This document shows, piece by piece, positions 33,693-43,964 of a stretch of DNA of 64,000 bases (position 1 is the first letter of the stretch; each line of letters begins with the position of its first letter). The stretch is taken from positions 51,950,233-52,014,232 of the forward strand of contig NC_087067.1 of assembly GCF_963678635.1 (NCBI RefSeq), given 5' to 3'. The position numbers were made by a program, and so were the translations under genes. The DNA comes from Symsagittifera roscoffensis (lineage: Eukaryota; Xenacoelomorpha; Acoela; Convolutidae). The notes beneath the pieces were generated by a model, which searched no databases, was not told the DNA's origin, and saw only the letters and a program-made list of their open reading frames with translations.

Positions 33693-34824
33693 CTATCCAA
33701 AAAATGTACTCGCATCGCTTGACGTGTTTGGGTTCTGATGTTTGAGCGTATTTAAAAATAACACTTTCACAGAGTCAAGTGGAGTATCTTTTTGCGGACA
33801 AACGAAGGGTGCAATACTTTCGAATAGCAGACTGGAAACGAAATCAATTATTTCGTCAGCTGAAGAGTGCGAAGAATAACAGCATCGAATGGTTCTCTCA
33901 GACACTGCTTCCTTCAATCTCCCAGGCATTATCTCATTTTTAGTGAAAAACATTGCTTTTGGAATGATTGTAAGCATTTCTGGACATGGGATGCCCGGCT
34001 TTCAAGGCAGTTTAATGTTCGCAGACGCAGACTGCAGCTTGCAGAAATGGATTTTGGTACTTTCGCCATCTAAGGTGAGCCAATTTTGAATTGACGGAAC
34101 AAATTTGTACATGTGATACTGACATAAGGAAAAATGAACTTTAGTGTTGAATCTAAATGTCATCAAAAACTCATAAATGTCATTAAAAACCCTTTCATCG
34201 AAAACTCATAACCGTAGCGATTTTTGTTACAAAAATGGACCAGAATATTTTGAAATGAACAGAGCCATGCGGGCACGGCTTGAAAGATGGCTGAAAGACA
34301 GCTCTCCCTATTAGGTATAAAACTGGAATATGTTTTGCAAAACGTTGTGTCGATGTAAATATTATCAAAATTGTGACCAGCAGCTTCTTGTAAATGGCGA
34401 AAAGATGACTTATTCGCTTCGTATGACCAACTTGCTATCTGAAATTGCCAGTAAAAAGGACAGATTTTTCTTAGGAAACTACTAAGAACATTACTGAACC
34501 TGGACAGTGACATGTAGGAAAAAGAGTTACAGTTAGGGTATGAGTCTCGTCCCCTTCCGATGAAACATTCAATGTTATCTCGTTATCTGAATCCTGTGTT
34601 ATTATATATGGAGTTAAATGAACATAAAGCGGCAATGCCATCATCAAAGCAGCAGAATTTATAGTGTTTTAACCTCTTTCGAAGAGTTCAGGCTCATTAA
34701 GGCCCACCATGTGATCTGTATGACAGTGCGAAAGAAAATAAAGCGTAGATTCGAGGTTCTTACCATTGAAGCGATCAATTGAAACCCAAGGAAATTCTGA
34801 TGTTGGACCGGCAATTTCTGACAT
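33693..34824 (-). pseudogene. Artemis/SNM1-like nuclease, copy 2, N-terminal half broken
   Basis: ATG at 34824-34822 reads MSEIAGPTSEFPWVSIDRF and the catalytic HCHTDHMVGL, then frame is lost near 34680. The middle resumes at about 34410 (NFDNIYIDTTFCKT, IPNRESCLSA, NRYGYEFS) and shifts again near 34170. The beta-CASP half is better preserved than in copy 1: YKFVPSIQNWLTLDGESTKI, one stop near 33980, then AMFFTKNEIMPGRLKEAVSE, RTIRCCYSSHSSADEIIDF and APFVCPQKDTPLDSVKVLF to the stop at 33693. The metallo-beta-lactamase segment containing AGHCPD and TGDFRW is scrambled by indels. Copy 1 therefore keeps an open catalytic half and copy 2 an open beta-CASP half. Confidence 0.85.
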
Positions 34825-35099
34825 AATTATTTGGAGCACCATTAACATGACACGAGTGGATTTGAAACGCAATAACAATTAGCTTCAGTAGGAGCCAATT
34901 TTCTCAAATCAAAAAGAAAAACTTGGGAATTTCAATGCCACTAACTGTGAAAACTAAACAACTTCCTCAAATAAAAAAAACACTTGGGAATTTTAGTTCC
35001 ACTAACTACGAAAACTGAACAATTTAAATGATATGCGCACCAATATAGAGATTTGACATCAGGAAGCACATTAGGAAATACAACTTTGGAAGGCAGTTT

Positions 35100-35700
35100 T
35101 GGCACAAAAGACTAACCAGCTGCAGTTTTATGACAGACTTGTTTTACTGATATGTGAGCATTAGACAAGTGCGCTGATAAGACTGATTAGACCAGAGGCT
35201 GAAAGCTGAGGATTCGACTTGCTTTAAGGATATGTGAGGGTAGGACCGGCAAATGATGACGAGTGGCCCGACACTGTGTGTAGGCATACTGAGGAAAAAT
35301 GTATAGGCATTTGTGAGGCATACTGTTAGGCATACTGTGAGGCATGCTTGGAAGCATACTATGTAGGCATACTGTGAGGCATACTGTGAGGCATACTGTG
35401 AGACATACTGTGAAGCATACTGTGACGCATACTCTGTAGGCATGCATACTGTGTGCAGTCATACTAAAAAAACAGTTTTCTAACAAACTAGTCATAAAAT
35501 ATTTTAGTACTAAATTTTGAGATTTGAGATTTTGAAACTTACTGATAAGTGAGTAGGCATATAAAGACTGTGAGTAGGCATATATGGCATACTGCGACGG
35601 CATTTGCACTAAGAAACTATTTTCTAACAAACAGGTTTCACTAAAAAACAGTTTTCTAATAAACTGTTCATTAACTATTTTAGTAATATATTTTGAGGGT
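35100..35700. repeat. Spacer repeats: 132-bp-type remnants around a 12-bp array
   Basis: At 35280-35460 a 12-bp unit, GGCATACTGTGA, is repeated about 12 times with small variation; on minus it encodes a run of (SQYA)n, which I regard as a by-product. It is flanked by decayed units of the 132-bp repeat (ACTGATATGTGAGCA at about 35138, ACTAGTCATAAAATATTTTA at about 35487, ACTGATAAGTGAGTAGGCAT at about 35541). Confidence 0.8.
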
Positions 35701-35708
35701 TTCAACCT

Positions 35709-36150
35709 TTATGAGGAGGGTCCGACCCCGGGCTGGGATGACCCAGCGCTTCTGGTTCGTCGACCGCGGCCTCGAGTCCGGCCTGGTAGATTAGCAGTCT
35801 CGGCGACTGACGGCGCTGCTCGTCCGCGACCCCGCCCCCGCCCGCTTGCCCAATTAATTGGCAGAGTATCCTCATCATTGCTCGAGGAGTCCATATAGCG
35901 ATCCTAGATGATAGCGTTCCCGCGACCGCCACCTACCGCGTACGTGTGCGAACGCAAGACCAGCCAAGGAAGTGCTCTCCTCCTCGTCACTGCTTGAGAA
36001 CAGATCAAAGTCAGACACACTCCTAAGCTGCTCCAGTTCCGGCTCCGAAACCGACTCTCGCAAGTGCTGCACGGTCTTAACCTCTATATCATCCGAGTCA
36101 TTTGCCTCCTCGTCCTCTTCTGCCGAGTCATCGTCAGAGGAACTAAACAA
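35709..36150 (-). pseudogene. Acidic protein with RG-rich tail, copy 2
   Basis: ATG at 36150 opens MFSSSDDDSAEEDEEANDSD, continues VKTVQHLRESVSEPELEQLR and DLFSSSDEEESTSLAGLAFA, then HVRGRWRSRERYH to a stop at 35875. An overlapping frame from 35894 encodes INWASGRGRGRGRAAPSV and RGRGRRTRSAGSSQPGVGPSS down to 35709. Copy 1 fuses the acidic and RG parts in one frame (VRGRGLGHTVVWDGRIEDDS), so a frameshift or lost splice near 35890 probably separates them here. The RG part is a GC-rich island in otherwise AT-rich DNA. Acidic plus RG-rich composition suggests nucleic-acid or chromatin contacts, but no domain is visible. Confidence 0.5.
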
Positions 36151-36299
36151 AGGTAAACATGATTGATATGGAGGAAGGGTTGAATGTTCTTCAGTGGTTT
36201 ATATTGAGAAGGTTCAAGTTAGTGGTCATAGGTGGAAAGGAGGGGTTGTTCACCAGTCTTCGTTAGTTTTACAATAGACAAGGTCAAAAAAAGCAATAG

Positions 36300-36524
36300 T
36301 TATGAGCGTAAGAAGCGACTGAGTGGCTCCAAGTCTTGCCAACAAAAGGGGCACTTCGGATGAAACTCATCCGCCACCTTAAGCCAGCAAGCAAAGCACA
36401 GCTTATGCGCCACCTCGCCCTCAAAAATCTGATACAAGAGTCTCCCCTCTTCACAACAGATCGGGCATATGATTTATTGAGGATCGGCGCTTGCAATTTT
36501 GCTCAGAGACGAAGATGATTCCAT
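36300..36524 (-). pseudogene. Small RING-like protein, copy 2, one stop
   Basis: From ATG 36524-36522: MESSSSLSKIASADPQ, a TAA stop, then IICPICCEEGRLLYQIFEGE, VAHKLCFACWLKVADEFHPK, CPFCWQDLEPLSRFLRS and the final stop. Compared with copy 1 (15922-16113) this copy keeps the RING histidine and has an N-terminal extension of about 10 residues. The three CxxC pairs are conserved between copies while flanking residues differ, which suggests past selection on the zinc-binding core. Confidence 0.6.
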
Positions 36525-37046
36525 AGTGTTTTCTGAAGTTCAGTAACTCAGTTAGTTACTCAGACTGCATGACAAAAATTAGGATCACAAATTACAATTG
36601 GTGAAAAAATTGTTACAAAAAACTTCAATTAATAAATCAAGACATTTTGTAAACTTTTGTTGAAAAAACTGTACACAAAAATTCAGAAAATTTTCAGGTC
36701 CTTTTGACTGATATTCGAGCGGGCGATGCTCCCACTGGCAATGATCCGCACGGCACACGATTGTGTTGGAAGAGAATGTCCTTCTCCTCTTTATTCACCA
36801 GCCTTTCCTTGGTTATTGGCTTATAAAACCAAAACTATCAAGGTTTAGCATGAGAGATTAAACTGAGTGATCGTCAGTTTGTGGGATGACTTGAGAATTC
36901 CAGTATAAAGGATGACGAAACTCATTTTTTGGGATCAATTGAGTATTACGTTATAGGCGATTAAACTGGGTGCAGTTTTTGGGATACGGAAGTAAGTATT
37001 CCAGTATCTTGGATGAAGTTTGTCCAGAAGTACTTACGCAAGTTAC

Positions 37047-37770
37047 CCTGGCAAGGTGGTTATCTAAGGTTTTGTCGTGCGCCTTCAGAATTCTCCAGAC
37101 CTCCTTCAGATCTTCTAATTCTTGCGGCGGTACCGTGTCTCTGTTGCTATAAAATAATTTTTCTGTAGTTTTTATTTATTTTGACAAAAATGTATCAGTT
37201 CAATCTTCGATACTAACCACAGATGCACCATAAGCTCATTCAGAGCCAACATCGGAAAAGCAGGGTAGCAGCTGCTGAAGGGCTCTTTGTCTTTCCGCTC
37301 GTGTCGGAAAATTCTAACAGCACTGAAGCAGGTGTGCACGATGGATAAAATCGACACCCAGAGCCACTGACTCTGAGTGCGTTTCAACCAAGTGTATTAT
37401 GGCAGCTGGCATAACGAGGGCCTGGCGCTCCGTCAGAACAACTTTCTGACACCCTCCAACATCACAGAGAGGATCATCTCCGGGAAACATCGGTTTCCAA
37501 CCCAGAGATTGCTGCATCAGGTATTCCTGGAGTATCTGCTTGTTGTTGACCGAAGATGCCATCAACCAAAATGTTTTACAGCCTAAAAAAAACTAAATGA
37601 AACAGATTTCTATGTTTCATTGAAAAAATTTTGCACCAAACTTTGTTTAATCTTTAACTAAAATGTACATCACAGATGTACCGGAGAAATTCTGGTGAAA
37701 TGGTGTGACTATACCAGCCTGCGATAACGGTAGGTAGCTTGACTCCTTCGTCGGTTTTTTTTGTCTTCTC
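37047..37770 (-). pseudogene. Gene X C-terminal exons, copy 2
   Basis: Exon ending TACATCT|GTGATG near 37676 encodes GVKLPTVIAGWYSHTISPEF. After TTTTTTTTAG (about 37582) the next exon reads CKTFWLMASSVNNKQILQEY, MFPGDDPLCDVGGCQKVVLT, then, after a frame change near 37380, RIFRHERKDKEPF and MLALNELMVHL with donor TG|GTTAGT. The last exon seen (37146-37047) is NRDTVPPQELEDLKEVWRIL, KAHDKTLDNHLAR, ending before GTAACT. Exon boundaries match copy 1. The zinc-finger and Pro-rich exons are absent. Family not recognised. Confidence 0.5.
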
Positions 37771-38563
37771 CAACTGCCTTTTTTGTAAAAAAAATCATTC
37801 TTAACCCTTATTTTTTTAAAAACAAAACCAAAATGTTGTGTCATATAACAGGAAAAAAGGGTGAAACGACGTTTAGTTAACTAGTAAAAAATCTGTATAA
37901 ATATCGATTATGATCGATTGCAAATTAGTTTTTGCCTGGGCGGGTAGTGTATAATTACAAGGTAGTTAAGTTTGGTAGTTCAAGATTTATTGATCTCTTC
38001 CGATTAAATTAATTAACAATTTGAGGAGCGTATGATAATCACGGATTATGAAATGTAACACTTGAAAATCTATTAACCAAACTCACGAAACAATTAATGA
38101 CTGTTTTAGGTGACGGCTTATAAAAGTATCAAAACAATTATGACTCTAGTTGGCTATGAAGTCTATCCGCTGGCTATGGAGCTTAACATAAATTTGGCCA
38201 AGTCGGATAGGATAAAAATCACACAATTAATTTTCCGATTACCTAAAATTAATTTTCCGATTAAACAAATTGATAATTACAGATGTGGATAACTTAAAGA
38301 ACATCCCCTATACATTCTTGACTGCACCTCTTTCGAATCATTCAGTTTGAAAATTTTCTAAATTGACTATTACTGCACCTTTTTCGAATTCAATTTCCGA
38401 CAATCAAAACCGACACAAATATCAACAAAAATCGGTACACGACTCGGCATGCGATTCGACGTACCGACAAACAAACCGACACGAACTGACATACGAATTC
38501 ACAGACAAATAACCGACATACGAATCGGGACGCACAAACCGATTCGTACGAATCGACATTCAA

Positions 38564-41500
38564 ATGAACCACTCACCCGACACGACAAACGACTCTTTGA
38601 TGACCGAGAAAAGTATGGAGCAACAATTGTCGAATCGCTTTTCGATAGCATCAGATAATGATCGAAAATTTGTAGACGCCAAAATTCTGGACGAAACAGC
38701 AGGAAAATAATGGGCAAACAAATAAGGAACATTGCAAAGACTAGTTTCAGAAACGGTCGAGGGAACTACCTTGGAAGTTGACGATCTTGTACGAAAAATA
38801 GGAATACCTCGGCAACGCAGTCTTTCGATTGCAGTAGCAGCAGGTAACTTGCATATGTTAATTCCCCGGGGTTTCCAGGAAATACCGTGGAACGAAAAAA
38901 GGAGGAATCTGGTCAAGTTTTTTTTTCAGAAACAATGCTACCCGAAGACTCACCATTTAGCGTTATAAACCATCGGAACAGATCGACACCGCCCTCAGAA
39001 CCGTCAAGAAGCTCAGCAACCGCAGCATTGTACAGGCACCATCATATTCAGTTTTCGAAGCAGGTGATTCCTCGCAAGATTACTCGGCAGAGAGCACTGG
39101 CGACACTACAACAGTGGCGCACTCCAAAAAGGTCCAAAAGAATTTGGCGCCAAGTACTGTTTTATGTTCGATGGCATAAAATTAGCCTCCAAGGAGAAAT
39201 GGAAGTAGCTGAAAAGGACTCCCTGAGAATAAAACGCAGTAAAAGTGGTTGCAAAAAGTGTAGATTTAATTTGTTGACCCGTTTTATAATTACTCGCTTA
39301 TTTAAGAAACGCGGATCTTCGGAAGATTTCAAGTACGATTTGGCTAAGGCGACAAAAACTGGAAATTTTGACGACATTATCAACACTATTCAATCTCGAC
39401 TTGAAATTATAGGATTAAAATAAATCGTTCTTTCTCCTAGACACATTCGTAGAGCAATCGCCAAAAAAGTGACTCATTTTTCAAATTTCTCTAAGCCCGA
39501 GAAAAAATACTTTCTGGACTTAGAAGTGACCTAGTTTCTTGAGTCAAAGCAGTTGCGTTTCTTCCACTGAAAACCACAGAGCTTCAGGCTCCTCGATGTC
39601 GACATTAGTGTACAGTCGGCTCTTAGCGTTTTCTTTTTCGCAGGTAAGTCAATTTTGTTTTAGATAAATTATATTTTATTTATTTTAGAGAAAAATCTCT
39701 CAGGTTTATTAGTCTTGGCATCGTTTATATGTTATATAGTCGGTATATGGGTAACTTTAGTTGCTATTTAACTAAATTGGGCACTTTGGCTCCACGCAAT
39801 ACTTTATGTTCCAAAAAAATTGTCAATGGGGCAGAGCGCAAAATGTTTTTGTGTACGGATAAAAGCCAGTGCGGAATTTATGAGCAAATAGTTGATCATT
39901 GTAATAAGAATCCACAACTAAAACACTGAGAATTCAAAGTTATGTATGTACCTCTTTGATTAATTTCGAAAATCAAATCAACAACGAAGTTCGAATCTTC
40001 TCAAATTCAAATTGGATCTGCCCATGCCTGCAAAACTGCATATGTCGTTTTTTCCTTACTTAATCGACAAATTTTTGAGCGTACCGTGGAAAACACAGCA
40101 GAAAAGCTGTGGAGCAGAACACTGGTCCCACCACAGCGGGCGACCTAGAATCGGGTTGGTTTTATAGCCAAACAAATTCCCTCAGACAATTAAGAGTAAA
40201 TCTGACCTAGAGTGGCGATTCACCATTTTTGTTGCGGCTGGTCAATGGTGTCTCTAATGAGCAGTCATCTGATACAGTCTCGTGGCTCCCACTCTATGTG
40301 TCAAATGACACTACAGACTTCAGCCCACTAACTTGCGAGCCAGAGACTGGTAAAAGAACTGAACTCAATGTGCCATTTCGAACAGAGTTACCCAAGACGT
40401 CACTATTCAGCATCGAAGACATACGACGCGTTTGTCCAGATGTCACCCACATTAATACTCGATGTGGGAAAAAAAAGACGGGGGACCGAAAAGCCATTTT
40501 TTCATTTCACCACTGTCTCGATAGGAGAAACAGACAAAGCTGGCAAAGTGGGTGCAGTCTCTCTTTCTGTAATCTGTGCACTGACTGTTATCGCTGACAA
40601 AAAAGAATTGAAGGAGGCTAGCACAGAAATTGAAGATCTTTTTAAAGGAGTATGGAAAAAAGAAGTTGCTGCAATCCCCAAGGAAAATACAGATATGTAC
40701 GTTAAGTCTGGAAAAGTGCTACAAGCCATCTACCCGAGTCTCGTCTCAAAATGCCCTGAAAAAAACCCTCGGGTGCATCCCCATCAAAGTTGTCAGTGAA
40801 GTTATGAGAAATAGCTTGAATAAATTCACAAAATTACTTCGAACAAAAGGTGACTTTAACGCTTCAGATTACGAAAATGGGCTGAAATCTATTATCAAGT
40901 TTCGGTGCTTATCTTTGGAAAACAAGGGTTGACCCCCTAAAAACTAAAACTAGTTCTATTGCCACAGCTTGTGGTGAGCAATTTTATACGAAGTCCCAGG
41001 GAACATTTGTGACAAAGACTTCCAAAGTAGGACAACGCGAGGCGAAGGAAGATTGCATAACCAAGACCCATTGTTCCTCGAATAGTTTTCTTTTCATTCT
41101 GCAAGCTGCAAACTCATCAAATCAGGCAAGTGCACACGTTTTTTCTAAGCAATGCGGGTGACGTCTTGGGGAAACCAATTTTATCCCCTCGTATTTATAA
41201 ATATGTCAAAAAAATCTGGAATTTCGGATAGTTGCCGTCTGCTTTTTGGTTTGCGATTTGTGCGTTGGGTACTTTCGGATGTACAAGGGCAGCAGTTGCG
41301 GGAAAGAACACAGAACCGAATCTAGCAGCACAAGCTATGGTGGAAAAATAGATCAATGATTTAGGAGGTACTGTCCTAGCCAAAAACAATGCTCAAACCA
41401 TTCTTCGGTGACATTCCAAGACACCTAACTGTTTTGTTCTGCTGAAAGATGACAAAATTTTGGTCAAAGGAACAATGACTGTGGAGGAACGGTTGCAAAA

Positions 41501-41883
41501 CCGAGTTGCTGGAAACGAGTCACCAACTGATTTGAATTCTAGTGATACTGGGCAAAAACCAAACGCCAGAGCTTTAAAAAAAACTGTCACCTGCAGCTAT
41601 CCAGTGGCGTAAATTTGCAGGTAGTGATTTCAAGTTTTTGAAGCTAGAACAAATAGTTGACTCTCTGTACTCTGATTCAGTACCTGATCCGAAACCTTAC
41701 CAGCTACGTCCGGGGAGTACTTTATCAGCTATTCACGTCAATGACAAGCAACCCCTTTTAATGGAGCAATGTCAAACTGGCTGTGAAAGTAAGGTTTCTT
41801 TAATCGTGGCTCTAAGGAAATATAGTGCTGAAAAATTGACGCAGATTCCAAATACTGAGCCGCAAGTATCCCCTACCTGTAGC
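38564..41883 (+). pseudogene. Unrecognised spliced gene Y, copy 2, longer
   Basis: ATG 38564 (MNHSPDTTNDSLMTEKSMEQ) is followed by frame-broken pieces RKIGIPRQRSLSIAVAAGNL, KKCRFNLLTRFIITRLFKKR and DFKYDLAKATKTGNFDDIIN. A donor at 39644 (CAG|GTAAGT) and an acceptor before 40278 match copy 1. The next exon reads SWLPLYVSNDTTDFSPLT, FSIEDIRRVCPDVTHINTRC, then ETDKAGKVGAVSLSVICALT and DLFKGVWKKEVAAIPKENTD. Beyond the part kept in copy 1: TLGCIPIKVVSEVMRNSLNK, IATACGEQFYTKSQGTFVTK, FAICALGTFGCTRAAVAGKN, ILVKGTMTVEERLQNRVAGN, and a last frame, LEQIVDSLYSDSVPDPKPYQ, ending at 41883. At least six frame or stop defects. No motif of a known transposase, polymerase or capsid was recognised. Confidence 0.5.
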
Positions 41884-42277
41884 TGAACAAAATCAACTCA
41901 CACAGCACGAAGGAGCAGGAGAGCTAAGCTTCCTGGAAAGAGTTAATTAGCTTGACGAAGGATGCTGACCTCAAAACAGCTCAACAAAACGAGAGATCAA
42001 TTTCGACGAGTCCAGTGATAAAACGACGTTCAAGTAACCCACGCTAATGGTATGCTCTACATATCCCGTCGGGGGCCAATAACACTGGAAAAGGGACGAG
42101 ACGAAACCACTATTAACCGAAACAAACGAAACAAGAGTTAACGAGGCTACCGCCATTGACAACAACCATAGGCAACGTATACAAGCCATATGGCCATGGC
42201 TAGTTTTTAGCAATAAGAAACAGTTACGTACACGAATACAATATGGTCACGTCGGCTCGTCTTTATATAACAAAAAA

Positions 42278-42435
42278 GGATCTTGTTAACTCTTTACCCC
42301 CTTTTATATAAGGTAATAAGGATACGACAAAAAGTATTTCTGAGTATCAAACCATTGCGACAAAACGCATTCTGGTTTTTAACTGGATATAGATTCGTTA
42401 ATTATACCAGAAGAGGATAATAGTTAACAAGATCC
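42278..42435. repeat. 158-bp unit with 14-bp terminal inverted repeats
   Basis: Starts GGATCTTGTTAACT (42278-42291) and ends with its exact complement AGTTAACAAGATCC (42422-42435). No coding capacity. It shares GGATCTTGTT with the palindrome at 20143-20241. No clear target-site duplication (left flank CAAAAAA, right flank GCAATAA). Confidence 0.6.
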
Positions 42436-42447
42436 GCAATAATACAC

Positions 42448-42720
42448 GTGGAAATTTTTTTGGGGCACAAGTATGATAGTTATGTTCTTAAAAATAGAAA
42501 AACTTACAAAGCCAATCTGTGCGTTTTGTTATTTGTAAGCAAATTCTGCAACAAGAATGCGTTTTATAGTTTAAACGCCAATTATTCGAAAAAGCTGATT
42601 ATAGCTTTGTTTCTTTTACTTGTAGTTGCGGGGTCCCTTTCGTGGACTTTAGTATCATACTTGTACCATTTTTGGGCGACAATGAGTCTGGGTGGCTCCC
42701 AGATGATACCATCGGCATAA
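42448..42720 (+). other. Possible 90-residue membrane-type open frame
   Basis: An open frame from ATG 42448 contains one hydrophobic helix (KLIIALFLLLVVAGSLSWTL). There is no counterpart elsewhere in the window to test conservation, and surrounding sequence is AT-rich and decayed. Recorded only as a candidate; chance is a fair alternative. Confidence 0.2.
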
Positions 42721-42834
42721 TCCTATTTAGTTCTCACCTCTGGGAAAGGTGAGGGGGACCCGAGTAGCTGTTTTATAAGATCTCGCTTGTTTTTTACTAA
42801 TACATTTTTGTATTAGAGTGTGACAATTATTTTT

Positions 42835-42990
42835 ATTGATTCCACAAATTGTAAGCGGATTCCGCAGATTGTAAGTGAGTTATCAGCAAAAACCCGTTTG
42901 AGCAATGGCTAGCTAGAACAACGAATGCGGAGGTTACGAACAAATACTTTCTCATTGTCTGTGGAATCCACGAACAAATCTTAAGCCATT
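42835..42990. repeat. Third direct copy of block-end repeat fragments
   Basis: Contains GATTCCACAAATTGTAAGCG, GGATTCCGCAGATTGTAAGT and then GTGGAATCCACGAACAAATC with TTAAGCCATTACTTAA, matching the segments at 11705-11755 and 32920-32970 that follow the left-end arrays. It lies just before the right-hand end of the copy 2 homology. Confidence 0.65.
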
Positions 42991-43259
42991 ACTTAATCAA
43001 ATTCGTGGATATACCCTTTTAGAAATTAAACATTTGATTGAAAACGGCCGTTTTGACCTTTAAATTTAGTTTTTCTATTGTTAAAACTAATTACCGACAT
43101 ATCCAAGCAAATCATTGTATACGTGTCACAAAAATCGCAACACAAACATTTTGATTAGTTAAATCGCATAATTAATTAACAAAAAGCCTAGGGATATTAA
43201 AAAAAATTAACAACGTTGTTGTTTGGTTTAACTAGCTAACAAAATTTTATGTGTTAAGC

Positions 43260-43960
43260 TGTTATTGTAAGAACTGATCCCATTTTCATTTGGATAGATT
43301 AACAGTGACAACTAATCGTAGTTTTAAATTTGAAACTATGACATTTACGAATCAATTCGTAAACGTCCTAGAGTGTATATTCAAACTCAATCGTAGCAGC
43401 CATAGATTCAAATTTGAAGCTATTAAAAAGTTTCGCCCTAACAGCAATTTCGCCCTAACAGCTTTTTGGGTAAACTCTGAACTAAAAAATCACAGTTATA
43501 GTCAATTAATCAAAGCATACAAAAAAAAATGATTTCAGAAAAAGGTTTAACGTCACTTTCTTGTAGGGATCAAACGTCAAAAAGATAGCCTATGACGAAG
43601 TTATATGTCAACTTGCACATTTGATCTCTATGGAAGTTGACATTCAACATCGTGATAGGTTTTGATTGAGGTTAACGCTTACGTTTGTTGCAACAATTTC
43701 CACATTGCACCTCTACATATCCATTTTCTTTTAACTACCACGGTCGAAAAAAAAATAGATCAGTTTTCCTTAACCACGGTTGCTGAACAAATTTACGCTT
43801 CAGCTGGTTTATAATGAGTTTTTTTTACTTGAATTGAATGTTTTATTAGTCGTAGTGGCTATACTTATGATGCAGTAAACCTCGTAAATGTCTAAATAAA
43901 AAATCTTTCTGTCTTGTCTTAAAAAAAATCAAATTGTTAGCAAAAACAAAAACCACCCCA
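43260..43960. other. No gene seen
   Basis: AT-rich spacer with an 80-codon open frame (43290-43532) that contains short internal repeats (AAATTTGAA, CGCCCTAACAGC twice) and has no recognisable domain. A near-palindrome TTTACGAATCAATTCGTAAA lies at about 43344. Confidence 0.35.
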
Positions 43961-43964
43961 AACG

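Larger units (their letters stand above)
32500..43250. repeat. Large duplicated block, copy 2
   Basis: Collinear with 11200-24340 (see that entry). Here the C-terminal exons of gene X sit only about 100 bp from the spacer that precedes gene Y, so about 3.9 kb including the zinc-finger exons has been lost. The downstream end shares with copy 1 the phrases GCATAATTAATTAACAAAA, GCCTAGGGATA and GTTTGGTTTAACT. Confidence 0.85.

Noticed and set aside
35144-35443. Minus frame with SQYA repeats
   Set aside because: By-product of the 12-bp GGCATACTGTGA array.
42448-42720. Confident call of a membrane protein gene
   Set aside because: One hydrophobic stretch in AT-rich DNA is easily produced by chance; kept only as a low-confidence entry.
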